A stretch of DNA of 64,000 nt from an uncultured Collinsella sp. Lineage in GTDB: Bacteria; Actinomycetota; Coriobacteriia; Coriobacteriales; Coriobacteriaceae. Shown one piece after another: positions 44,132 through 52,419 of this stretch (position 1 is its first letter; each line of letters begins with the position of its first letter). The notes below the pieces were generated by a model. The model searched no databases, was not told where the DNA came from, and worked only from the letters and a program-made list of their open reading frames with translations. The translations under genes were made by a program, and so were the position numbers. Location of the stretch: NCBI GenBank assembly GCA_900545745.1, contig URAD01000006.1, positions 1 to 64,000 on the forward strand, read 5' to 3'.

Positions 44132-44668
44132 GTGGGTATGACGGAGTCTTATTTGCAGATCGCCGCAAACAACGAGGAGTTGGCGCGCGATATTGTCGAG
44201 CGCGCGAGTGCCCGTGGTGTGACGGTGTCGACGGCGGAGTCGCTGACGGCGGGCATGATCGCCTCGACGATTGCCGATATCCCGGGTGCCTCGGCGGTGC
44301 TTCGTGGCGGTGCGGTGACCTACTGCGATGAGATCAAACATCGCGTGCTCGGCGTCGAGCAGGAAACGCTCGATCGGTTTAGTGCCGTGTCGCATCAGAC
44401 GGCGCGCGAGATGGCCGCGGGCTCGCTTGAACTCTATCAGAGCGATATTGCCGTAAGCGCAACGGGCTACGCTGGGCCCGGTGGTGGCACCGAGCAAGAC
44501 CCTGCCGGCACGTTCTATATTGGCTGGGCGTATCGCGCGGCCGATGGGGGAGCGCCGGTTGTCGAGTCTGCACGTTGTCATTATGAGGGCGATCGGTCGT
44601 GCGTTCGGGCCTATGCGGTCGCGGAGGCTTTGGAGTGCATTGTCCGCGTGCTCAATTCTATGGAATAG
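44132..44668 (+). CDS. cinA: CinA-like nicotinamide-nucleotide amidohydrolase (PncC)
   Basis: 178 residues covering only the CinA C-terminal domain (TAESLTAGMIASTIADIPGAS, ATGYAGPGGGTEQDPAGTFYIGWA). It deamidates NMN in pyridine nucleotide recycling. The competence-linked COG1058 N-terminal domain is absent, so the protein is PncC-like. GTG at 44132 or ATG at 44138 are both possible starts; neither has a strong ribosome-binding site. Confidence 0.9.
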   Translation: MGMTESYLQIAANNEELARDIVERASARGVTVSTAESLTAGMIASTIADIPGASAVLRGGAVTYCDEIKHRVLGVEQETLDRFSAVSHQTAREMAAGSLELYQSDIAVSATGYAGPGGGTEQDPAGTFYIGWAYRAADGGAPVVESARCHYEGDRSCVRAYAVAEALECIVRVLNSME

Positions 44669-44675
44669 ACGTGGT

Positions 44676-44703
44676 TTAAGGGGCCTTAGGGCCCCTTAAT
44701 TGT
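44676..44703 (+). terminator. terminator after cinA
   Basis: Perfect 10-bp TTAAGGGGCC, TTAG loop, GGCCCCTTAA, followed by TTG. Works on either strand by symmetry. Confidence 0.75.
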
Positions 44704-44797
44704 GGAGATAGGGACCTTTGACGGTATTGGTGTTTGCGCTGGTATATGGCCTAAATTTGTTCGAGCAGTCGTATTTGTGATTGGCGCGGTCAAGCGT

Positions 44798-44827
44798 TTG
44801 GTCGGTGATTGGTCGGCGTTTGGTCGG
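44798..44827 (+). promoter_or_regulatory. three helically phased TTGGTCGG repeats upstream of recA
   Basis: Exact 8-mers at 44798, 44809 and 44820, an 11-bp period, ending 39 bp before the recA -35. Degenerate copies flank them (TTGGCGCGG at 44781; TTGGAATGGTCAGG at about 44831). Confidence 0.6.
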
Positions 44828-44866
44828 GTTTTGGAATGGTCAGGTGCATATGATGAATCTGAACGG

Positions 44867-44895
44867 TTGACCACGAACAGCCGTTCGTTTATTAT
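44867..44895 (+). promoter_or_regulatory. recA promoter with LexA box
   Basis: TTGACC (44867-44872), 17-bp spacer, TATTAT (44890-44895). The spacer holds CGAACAGCCGTTCG (44874-44887), a perfect CGAAC-N4-GTTCG SOS box, so LexA would block RNA polymerase directly. Confidence 0.9.
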
Positions 44896-44925
44896 CGTTT
44901 CAGGTTGTTAAGAGGAGGGCTATTC

Positions 44926-46074
44926 ATGGCCAAGAATTCAGGTCCCGTACGTACCGTTCATGCACGCACGACGGGCAAAGAGCGCGACGAGATGATCGCC
45001 ACCACCAAGGCCGAGATCGAGAAGAAGTTCGGCCAGGGCTCTATTATGAGGTATGGCGACGGCGGTCCCGAGCTCGAGGTCGAAGCTATTCCGACGGGCT
45101 CTCTGGCGCTCGATGCCGCCTTGGGTATCGGCGGCGTGCCGCGTGGCCGTATCGTCGAGATTTACGGTCCTGAGTCCTCCGGTAAGACGACGCTTTCGCT
45201 CGAGATCCTGGCCGAGGCCCAGGCAATGGGTGGCGTTGTGGCATTTATCGATGCCGAGCACGCGCTTGATCCCACGTATGCCGCACGCATCGGCGTGGAT
45301 ATCGACGAGGTGCTCATTTCCCAGCCCGATACGGGTGAGCAGGCGCTCGAGATCGTTGACATGCTCGTGCGTTCCGGCGCCATCGATGCCATCGTCGTTG
45401 ACTCCGTCGCTGCGCTGACCCCGCGTGCCGAGATCGAGGGAGAAATCGGCGACACTACGGTCGGTCTTCAGGCTCGCCTGATGAGCCAGGCGCTCCGCAA
45501 GCTCGCCGGCTCGCTGTCCAAGTCCAACACGACGTGCATCTTCATTAACCAGCTGCGTGAGAAGATCGGCGTCATGTTCGGCAACCCCGAGACCACGACG
45601 GGCGGCCGCGCCCTTAAGTTCTTCTCTTCGGTGCGTATCGACATTCGCCGCATCGACAGCATTAAGCTTAAGGACGAGGTTATCGGTAACCGCGTGCGCG
45701 CCAAGGTCGTTAAGAACAAGGTGGCAGCTCCGTTCCGTTCTGCTGAGTTCGACATCATGTACGGTACGGGCATCTCTAAGGAGGGCTCGATTCTGGACAT
45801 GGCTGTCGAGTGCGGCATTTGCAAGAAGATGGGCTCCTGGTTTGCCTATGGCGAGGATAAGCTCGGCAACGGTCGCGAGGCCGCCAAGGCGTTCCTGCGC
45901 GAACACCCCGATTGTGCCGACGAGATTGAGCATAAGGTCCGCCTTGCCTGTGGACTTGAGTTTGATGACGATGCTCCGTCCGAGGTCGAGCTGACCGATC
46001 AGCCTGCGCCTGAGGAGTTTGACGAGCTTTACGCCATCGATGGTTCCGCCATGCTCGATGATGACGACGAGTAG
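44926..46074 (+). CDS. recA: recombinase RecA
   Basis: 382 residues. Walker A GPESSGKT (81-88), homologous-strand exchange core, DNA-binding loop region FINQLREKIGVMFGNPETTTGG, and an acidic C-terminal tail. It forms the recombination filament and triggers LexA self-cleavage. The ATG at 44926 has AGAGGAGGG upstream. recX follows after 11 bp. Confidence 0.98.
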   Translation: MAKNSGPVRTVHARTTGKERDEMIATTKAEIEKKFGQGSIMRYGDGGPELEVEAIPTGSLALDAALGIGGVPRGRIVEIYGPESSGKTTLSLEILAEAQAMGGVVAFIDAEHALDPTYAARIGVDIDEVLISQPDTGEQALEIVDMLVRSGAIDAIVVDSVAALTPRAEIEGEIGDTTVGLQARLMSQALRKLAGSLSKSNTTCIFINQLREKIGVMFGNPETTTGGRALKFFSSVRIDIRRIDSIKLKDEVIGNRVRAKVVKNKVAAPFRSAEFDIMYGTGISKEGSILDMAVECGICKKMGSWFAYGEDKLGNGREAAKAFLREHPDCADEIEHKVRLACGLEFDDDAPSEVELTDQPAPEEFDELYAIDGSAMLDDDDE

Positions 46075-46085
46075 CGGTTACGCTC

Positions 46086-46778
46086 ATGTCGTATACGGTG
46101 ACCGAGGCCACGGTCGTCTTTCCCGATAAGAAGGCGGTCTCCTCGTTCTCGAGCGGGTATGCGTCCAAAAAGCCTTGCGCACATATCGATTGTGAGCTTG
46201 AGGGCGGTTTTGAGCGGTCCATTTGGATTCCCGTGCGGGTCGCGCGGCTGTATGTCAAAAACCGCCCCGATCTTCCCTGTGATTGGGTTGAGTTTCGCGA
46301 GGCAGTGCAGCTCATTGAGCGTAAATGTGCACTTACCATGGTGACCGAGATGTTATCGCGCCGCGACCATGCGACGGGTGAGGTCCGTGACAAGCTGGCT
46401 CGCTACGGCTTTCACCAGCCTGCGATCGATTTCGCCGTCGAGCGCGCCACCGAGTATCGTTTTTTAGACGAGAGCCGCTTTTGCTCGTACTTTATCGAGG
46501 AGCGCAAGCGGCGCGGTTGGGGACAGCGCAAAATCGAGACCGAGCTCAAGCGCCGTCATGTCGTGCTCGATGACATTCCCGGTTATCCCGAGGATTATTT
46601 TGCCGTCGAAGACGATTTGGCGCGTGCGTCTGCCCTGCTCGCCAAGCGGCGTGTTCCAGAGACGCGCGCATTCGAAAAACTGGTTCGGTTTTTGATGGGG
46701 AGGGGCTTCTCGTATCACGTCGCCGCCGATGCCGTTAAGTCACGTCTCGATGCCGAACGCGAGGAATGTGCGGTTTAG
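46086..46778 (+). CDS. recX: RecA regulator RecX
   Basis: 230 residues of tandem three-helix repeats (MLSRRDHATGEVRDKLARYGF; RFCSYFIEERKRRGWGQRKIETELKRR). It limits RecA filaments. Longer than E. coli RecX through an N-terminal part of about 80 residues. Co-transcribed with recA under SOS control. Confidence 0.9.
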   Translation: MSYTVTEATVVFPDKKAVSSFSSGYASKKPCAHIDCELEGGFERSIWIPVRVARLYVKNRPDLPCDWVEFREAVQLIERKCALTMVTEMLSRRDHATGEVRDKLARYGFHQPAIDFAVERATEYRFLDESRFCSYFIEERKRRGWGQRKIETELKRRHVVLDDIPGYPEDYFAVEDDLARASALLAKRRVPETRAFEKLVRFLMGRGFSYHVAADAVKSRLDAEREECAV

Positions 46779-46840
46779 GCGTATGCGTTTTGTGGCCCTG
46801 CCGTTCACCGCGTTTTAGTCGCCGTACCGGGGCCATTTAT

Positions 46841-46869
46841 TTGACAGTTGTTGTGGTTCAACGTACGAT
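46841..46869 (+). promoter_or_regulatory. rny promoter
   Basis: TTGACA (46841-46846), 17-bp spacer, TACGAT (46864-46869): the best -35/-10 pair in the window. The leader is about 160 nt. Confidence 0.8.
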
Positions 46870-46974
46870 AAACACTGTCATTTGCTTTGTGATATGTGCT
46901 CATCTGTGATGAGTTTGTTTATATGTTTATCTGTATCCGACCCGCATAAGCTGCGCCCATATTACTCAAATGTC

Positions 46975-47003
46975 GCGAGCCGTTCGTAAGGACGGTTCGC
47001 TTT
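46975..47003 (+). terminator. terminator-like hairpin in the rny leader
   Basis: GCGAGCCGT (46975-46983) pairs with ACGGTTCGC (46992-47000) including one G-U, then TTTGTTGTG. Between promoter and gene it would act as an attenuator or RNase processing site. RNase Y and related nucleases often control their own mRNA. Confidence 0.4.
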
Positions 47004-47035
47004 GTTGTGTAACGAATCCATAAAAAGGAGTGAGC

Positions 47036-48586
47036 ATGCCTATCATCGCAGCGCTCGTTGGCATCGTTTTGGGTGCCATCGCCGCCATCGCCTACATGCG
47101 CACCGCCAAGCAGGGTAGTCTTCACGAGGCCGACGAAAAGATCCAGTCGGCACACGCACAGGCTGAGTCCCTGATCGGTGATGCTAAGCGTCAGGCCGAG
47201 ACCCTCAAAAAAGAGGCTCTGCTCGAGGCTAAAGAGGAGATCATCAAGAACAAGCAGGCCGCCGAGGCCGAGGACAAGCAGCGTAAGAGCGAGATTCGTA
47301 CGCTCGAGAACCGCGTGATGCAGCGCGAGGAATCCCTCGATCGCCGCAACGACGCTCTCGACAAGCGCGAGCATCAGCTGTCCAGTCAGGCCGGTCAGGT
47401 CGAGAAGCGCTCCCGTGAGCTCGAGGAGCTCTGCGCAAAGCAGACCTCCGAGCTCGAGCGTATCGCCGACCTTACCCGCGAGGATGCCCACAAGGAGCTC
47501 CTCGATAAGGTTCGCGGCGAGGTCACCCACGAGGCCGCCACGATCATTCGCGAGTCCGAGCAGCAGGTTCGCGCCGAGTGCCACAAGACCGCCCAGGAGA
47601 TTCTTTCCCTGGCGATTCAGCGCTGCGCTGCCGACCACACTGCCGAGGTCACCGTTACCTCCGTGCACATTCCCTCTGATGACCTCAAGGGCCGTATCAT
47701 CGGTCGCGAGGGTCGCAACATCCGCACCTTCGAGCAGGTTTCCGGCGTCAACCTCGTGATCGACGACACGCCCGAGACCGTCGTTCTTTCGAGCTTCGAT
47801 CCGGTCCGTCGTGAGACCGCCCGTGTTGCTCTGGAGAACCTCATCGCCGACGGCCGCATTCACCCCGCCCGCATCGAGGAGATGTATCACAAGGCTGCCG
47901 ACCTGGTTCAGCAGCGCGTGCGCGAGGCTGGCGAGCAAGCTGCATTCGATACCGGCATTCACGACCTGCACCCCGAGATCGTCAAGACCCTTGGTGCCCT
48001 GCGCTACCGTACCTCGTTTGGTCAGAACGTGCTTCAGCACTCCCTCGAAGTCTCTGACCTGTGCGGCGTGATGGCTTCCGAGCTTGGCCTGGACGTTGTG
48101 ACCGCCAAGCGCGCCGGCCTGCTGCACGACCTGGGCAAGGCAATCGACCATGACGTCGAGGGGCCGCATGCCGTCATCGGCGCCGAGCTTGCCCGCCGTT
48201 ATGGCGAGAAGCCTGTTATCGTTCATGCTATCGAGGCTCACCATGCCGATGTCGACCCCAACACGGTGCTCGATGTCCTGGTACAGGCCGCCGATGCTGT
48301 CTCTGCTTCTCGCCCCGGTGCCCGTCGCGAGTCTGCCGAGAACTACATCAAGCGTCTTGAAAAGCTCGAGGAGATCGCCAACTCTCATGACGGCGTCGAG
48401 CGTACCTATGCCATGCAGGCTGGTCGCGAGGTCCACGTCATGGTTCAGCCGGACAAGATCTCTGATGCCCAGTCCACGGTCCTGGCTCACGATATCGCCC
48501 ATCAGATCGAGGAAGAGATGGAGTATCCCGGTCAGGTGCGCGTCGTCGTGATTCGCGAGAGCCGCGCTGTCGATATTGCTAAATAA
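47036..48586 (+). CDS. rny: ribonuclease Y
   Basis: 516 residues. N-terminal membrane anchor (about 2-22), long coiled coil (30-200), KH domain (GRIIGREGRNIRTFEQVSGVN), and HD domain (HSLEVSDL, LLHDLGKAIDH). Membrane-bound endonuclease initiating mRNA decay. The ATG at 47036 follows GGAG by 5 nt; a GTG six bases earlier would lie on the ribosome-binding site. Confidence 0.96.
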   Translation: MPIIAALVGIVLGAIAAIAYMRTAKQGSLHEADEKIQSAHAQAESLIGDAKRQAETLKKEALLEAKEEIIKNKQAAEAEDKQRKSEIRTLENRVMQREESLDRRNDALDKREHQLSSQAGQVEKRSRELEELCAKQTSELERIADLTREDAHKELLDKVRGEVTHEAATIIRESEQQVRAECHKTAQEILSLAIQRCAADHTAEVTVTSVHIPSDDLKGRIIGREGRNIRTFEQVSGVNLVIDDTPETVVLSSFDPVRRETARVALENLIADGRIHPARIEEMYHKAADLVQQRVREAGEQAAFDTGIHDLHPEIVKTLGALRYRTSFGQNVLQHSLEVSDLCGVMASELGLDVVTAKRAGLLHDLGKAIDHDVEGPHAVIGAELARRYGEKPVIVHAIEAHHADVDPNTVLDVLVQAADAVSASRPGARRESAENYIKRLEKLEEIANSHDGVERTYAMQAGREVHVMVQPDKISDAQSTVLAHDIAHQIEEEMEYPGQVRVVVIRESRAVDIAK

Positions 48587-48587
48587 C

Positions 48588-49673
48588 ATGAGCGACGCGA
48601 ACGAGCTCATCTCATTTATCGCGTCGATGTCGGGGGAGGGCAACCTTCGCGTCGAGGAGAACCTTGGCGAGGGGTATGTCCGCCTCCGCGTTTCGGAGGC
48701 CGAGCGGCGCCAGGCTAAGCACGACATTCAGCATGTCGAGGACATCGTCATCGAAATGCTCCGTAATGCTCGCGATGCCGGCGCCGACAAGGTCTATCTC
48801 GCCACGACCAAGGAAGATGGCGTCCGCACGCTTGTCTTTCTGGATAACGGTTCGGGCGTTCCGCAGGATATGCAAGAGCGAATCTTCGATGCCCGCGTTA
48901 CCTCCAAGCTCGAGAGCATGAAAATGGATCGTTGGGGTGTTCACGGTCGTGGCATGGCATTGTTTTCGATCAAGCAGAACACCGACGAGGCCCGCGTGGT
49001 CACGTCCGGTGTCGATCTTGGTTCAGCCTTTAAGGTGAGCGTCGCGGTAGACCGCCTCAGTGAGCGCGCCGATCAGTCCAGCTGGCCTCAGGCCGTCAAG
49101 GATGAGGACGGTCATTATGTCTGTGCTCGCGGTCCGCATAATATTATTCGCGCTGCTTGTGAGTTTGCGCTCGAGGAGTTGCGTGGTTGCGATGTCTATC
49201 TTGGTTCTCCGTCTGAGATTGCCGCGACACTTTATGCTCAGTCGTCAAGTCGGCTCGATACGTCTCGTCTCCTGTTCATTGACGACGAGAGCGAGCTTCC
49301 GGTTGTCGATCGTTTAAGCCTTGCCTCCGATGCCGAGGACTTTATCCGTATCTGTTCGGGTTTGGGTCTTGAGATGTCCGAGCGCACGGCTCATCGAATT
49401 TTGGCAGGGCAGATTAAGCCCGTTCGCGGTGTGACTGCGCGTCTGCTGCGCGAGCGTGACTCATCCTCGCATGCGCCGGCTCCTGTCGATCTCGCGAAGG
49501 ATCGTCGTGGGCTGCGTATTGCCAAGGATGACATGGCACAGTTTTCGCGTGCTGTGGAGCGCGACTTTAATGACCTTGCCGCCCGGTACTATCTCAATCT
49601 TTGCGGCGACCCAAAGATCCGTGTTTCGCGTGATCGAATCACCGTGACCTTCGATCTTGCCAAAGAGGAATAG
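48588..49673 (+). CDS. GHKL-type ATPase of unknown role, coupled to rny
   Basis: 361 residues. The N-terminal part has the GHKL ATP-binding motifs: N-box EMLRNARDAGAD (57-67), G1 DNGSGVP (86-92) and G2 GVHGRGMAL (117-125), like Hsp90/MutL/HATPase_c_3 proteins. There is no histidine-kinase phosphoacceptor, HSP90 middle domain or MutL endonuclease motif. The C-terminal third is unrecognised. The ATG at 48588 is 1 bp after the rny stop with no Shine-Dalgarno, so translation is coupled to rny. I do not recognise a named family. Confidence 0.75.
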   Translation: MSDANELISFIASMSGEGNLRVEENLGEGYVRLRVSEAERRQAKHDIQHVEDIVIEMLRNARDAGADKVYLATTKEDGVRTLVFLDNGSGVPQDMQERIFDARVTSKLESMKMDRWGVHGRGMALFSIKQNTDEARVVTSGVDLGSAFKVSVAVDRLSERADQSSWPQAVKDEDGHYVCARGPHNIIRAACEFALEELRGCDVYLGSPSEIAATLYAQSSSRLDTSRLLFIDDESELPVVDRLSLASDAEDFIRICSGLGLEMSERTAHRILAGQIKPVRGVTARLLRERDSSSHAPAPVDLAKDRRGLRIAKDDMAQFSRAVERDFNDLAARYYLNLCGDPKIRVSRDRITVTFDLAKEE

Positions 49674-49747
49674 CGCCTTTACCGAGTCCACTCGGTACGA
49701 TAAAGTTATTGCAGTTAAAACGTACTTTTAAACGCAGGAGTTTCTTC

Positions 49748-50065
49748 ATGGATTGCCTGAAGGTATCAAGCAAATCATCGCCCGCTTCCGTTGCCGGCGC
49801 CATCGCCGGCATGGTCAAGGATGGTGTACCCGTCAACATCCAGTGTGTCGGTGCCGGTGCTGTCAACCAGGCCATTAAGGCCGTTGCTATCGCGCGCGGT
49901 TTTTTGATTCCAACCGGTTTTGATATTTCCTGCGCGCCTGTGTTCTCCGACATCCTCATTAACGGGGAGTCGCGCACGGCCATCCGCCTTTCTATCTACG
50001 TTCACCAGATCAATCGAGCTGCTATGGATAACGTCGTCATGGATGATGTTAAGCCTGTGGCATAG
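49748..50065 (+). CDS. spoVS: stage V sporulation protein S (SpoVS) homologue
   Basis: 105 residues of the Alba-like SpoVS fold (LKVSSKSSPASVAGAIAGMVKDG, GAGAVNQAIKAVAIARGFL). In Bacillus it affects septation and sporulation; it also occurs in non-sporulating bacteria as a probable nucleic-acid-binding protein. Here it lies between rny and miaB, its usual place. GCAGGAG precedes the ATG at 49748. A small hairpin TACCGAG/CTCGGTA (49680-49697) lies in the short gap before it. Confidence 0.93.
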   Translation: MDCLKVSSKSSPASVAGAIAGMVKDGVPVNIQCVGAGAVNQAIKAVAIARGFLIPTGFDISCAPVFSDILINGESRTAIRLSIYVHQINRAAMDNVVMDDVKPVA

Positions 50066-50110
50066 CTTCTGCTTGCCTCGTTTCGCTCCCCATCGTTAGG
50101 ACTTATGCAC

Positions 50111-51481
50111 ATGGACCAGCGTTCCGTACGCGATATTCTTGCCGGTAAAACCTACTTTATCCGCACCTTTGGCTGTCAGATGAATCAGCACGACTCCGAG
50201 CGTGTGAGCGGTCTGCTTGATTCGTATGGCTGCCTCATGGCGCTCGATCCCGAGCATGCCGATATCGTTGTCTTCATGACATGCTGTGTGCGTGAGGCCG
50301 CCGATACTCGCCTGTACGGTCAGTGCAATTCCTGCAAAAGCCTGCCGCCTTCGCCTTCGGGCAAGCGTGTGGTTGCCGTGGGCGGCTGCATCGCGCAGCG
50401 TGATGGAGAGGGCCTGCTCACCAACGTCGATAACGTCAATGTCATCTTTGGCACGCATTCCATCGCACATGTGGCCGAGCTCATTGCCGAGGCGTTCCTT
50501 GATGGTAAGCGTCATATCCGCACCAATGAGCATGAGGATACGGATGCCATGAGCATGCCGTGGCATCGCGAGACCCAGTATCACGCCTGGGTGCCCATCA
50601 TGACAGGCTGCAATAATTTCTGCACCTATTGCATCGTGCCGTACGTGCGCGGTCGCGAAAAAAGTCGCCCCTTCGAGGAGATTGTCGACGAGGTGACCGG
50701 TTTGGTGCGCCAGGGCGTGCGTGAGATTACGCTGCTGGGCCAAAACGTTAACTCATATGGTCGCGATCTGTTTGGCAAGCCGCGTTTTGCCGATCTGCTG
50801 CGTGCCGTGGGCGATACGGGTGTGGAGCGCATCTTCTTTACGTCTTCGCATCCCAAGGATCTGCTCCCCGAGACCATCGACGCTATGGCCGAGACGCCCG
50901 CCGTCATGCCGCAGCTTCACTTGGCCGTTCAGTCGGGCTCCACGCGCATCCTCAAAGAGATGAATCGCCGTTATACACGCGAGGACTATCTGGGCCTGGT
51001 CGATCGCATTCGCAACCGCATGCCCGATATCGCGCTCTCGACCGACATTATCGTTGGCTTCCCGGGCGAGACTGAAGAAGACTTTGAGCAGACGCTCTCA
51101 CTTGCCGAGACGGTCCGCTATGCTCAGGCCTATACCTTCATCTATTCCAAGCGCGCCGGTACCCCGGCCGCCGAGATTGACGATCCTACGCCGCATGAGG
51201 TTATTCTCGAGCGTTTCAACCGCCTGGTTAAGGTTATCGAGACCACGGCGCACGAGTACAACCAGGGTGAGCTTCATACTGTGGTGCCGGCGCTCATTGA
51301 GGGAACGAGTAAAAAGAACGACGCGGTCCTGCTGGGCAAGAGTCCCAAGAATCAGACCGTGCATGCGCCTATCCCCGAGGGTTACAGCATCGATCAGCTT
51401 GTTGGCAAGATCGTTGATGTTGACGTTGACGTTGCCAAGACCTGGTATTTGTCCGGCTCCGTTGTGGGCGAGCCGCGCTAA
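50111..51481 (+). CDS. miaB: tRNA i6A37 methylthiotransferase MiaB
   Basis: 456 residues. UPF0004 domain (TFGCQMNQHDSER, MTCCVREAAD, GGCIAQRDG), radical SAM CNNFCTYC, C-terminal TRAM domain. It makes ms2i6A from i6A, the product of MiaA encoded next. The ATG at 50111 lies 9 nt after AGGA; an ATG at 50105 has the same site only 3 nt away. Stop overlaps the miaA ATG. Confidence 0.95.
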   Translation: MDQRSVRDILAGKTYFIRTFGCQMNQHDSERVSGLLDSYGCLMALDPEHADIVVFMTCCVREAADTRLYGQCNSCKSLPPSPSGKRVVAVGGCIAQRDGEGLLTNVDNVNVIFGTHSIAHVAELIAEAFLDGKRHIRTNEHEDTDAMSMPWHRETQYHAWVPIMTGCNNFCTYCIVPYVRGREKSRPFEEIVDEVTGLVRQGVREITLLGQNVNSYGRDLFGKPRFADLLRAVGDTGVERIFFTSSHPKDLLPETIDAMAETPAVMPQLHLAVQSGSTRILKEMNRRYTREDYLGLVDRIRNRMPDIALSTDIIVGFPGETEEDFEQTLSLAETVRYAQAYTFIYSKRAGTPAAEIDDPTPHEVILERFNRLVKVIETTAHEYNQGELHTVVPALIEGTSKKNDAVLLGKSPKNQTVHAPIPEGYSIDQLVGKIVDVDVDVAKTWYLSGSVVGEPR

Positions 51482-52419
51482 TGGTTTCTCCCGGGGCAGG
51501 TCTTTCCGTCGTTGCGATCGTCGGTCCGACGGCGGTTGGTAAGAGTGATGTTGCCGACCGTTTGGCGGCTCGTCTTTCGTCCGAAGTGCTGTCGTGCGAT
51601 GCGATGCAAATCTATCGCGGCATGGACATCGGTACCGCAAAGATGGCGCCCGATGAGTGTACGGCGCCGCTGCGTCTCGTCGACATTGTAGAGCCGGGTG
51701 TGGCGTACTCTGCGGCGCTTTATCAGGCTGACGCTCGCGCGCATGTTGAGCGTTTGCTTGGCGAGGGCCGCCTACCGGTGTTTTGCGGGGGCACAGGCTT
51801 GTATCTCAAGGCCGCCCTGGATGAGATGGATTTTCCCTCGGGCGAGCTTGAGGGCGATCGTCGCGCGGGGTATCAGGAACTTGCCGAGCGTATTGGCGAG
51901 GAAGAACTGCATGCTCTACTTGCCGAGCGCGATCCAGAATCGGCTGCTGTTATTCATCCCCATAACGTGCGCCGTGTGATTCGTGCGCTCGAGATGCATG
52001 ATGATGGTATCTCCTATGCAAAGCAAAAAAGTCAGTTTAGTGTTCCGCGCGAGCATTATCATGCCCTATGGTTTGGTCTGACGCGTAATCGTGAGGTGCT
52101 CTACGAGCGCATTAACCTGCGTGTCGATCTGATGTTTGAACAGGGTCTTGTTGATGAGGTTCGCAGTCTTATGGACCAGGGGCTGGGAGATGCCCTGACT
52201 TCGATGCAGGCAATTGGCTATAAAGAGATCATCGATGCTTTCAATGGCGTGACGAGCATGGATGAGGCTCGCGAACTCATTAAGATGCGTTCGCGTCGCT
52301 ATGCCAAACGTCAGCTTTCGTGGTTTAAGCGCGATGACCGTATCGCGTGGTTTGATATGGATGAATGTACGATCGATGAGGTCGTTGCTGATATCCTGCA
52401 TCGTATTGAGGCTGCCTAA
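51481..52419 (+). CDS. miaA: tRNA dimethylallyltransferase MiaA
   Basis: 312 residues. P-loop GPTAVGKS (15-22), SCDAMQIYRGMDIGTAK (DMAPP/tRNA-binding), and the family segment MQAIGYKEI. It prenylates A37 of tRNAs reading UNN codons; MiaB then acts on its product. Overlaps miaB and hflX by one base each (TAATG), indicating an operon. Confidence 0.96.
   Translation: MVSPGAGLSVVAIVGPTAVGKSDVADRLAARLSSEVLSCDAMQIYRGMDIGTAKMAPDECTAPLRLVDIVEPGVAYSAALYQADARAHVERLLGEGRLPVFCGGTGLYLKAALDEMDFPSGELEGDRRAGYQELAERIGEEELHALLAERDPESAAVIHPHNVRRVIRALEMHDDGISYAKQKSQFSVPREHYHALWFGLTRNREVLYERINLRVDLMFEQGLVDEVRSLMDQGLGDALTSMQAIGYKEIIDAFNGVTSMDEARELIKMRSRRYAKRQLSWFKRDDRIAWFDMDECTIDEVVADILHRIEAA

Noticed and set aside
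46975..47000. LexA box in front of rny (GAGCCGTTCG...)
   Set aside because: It lacks the CGAAC half at the right spacing; it is better read as a hairpin.
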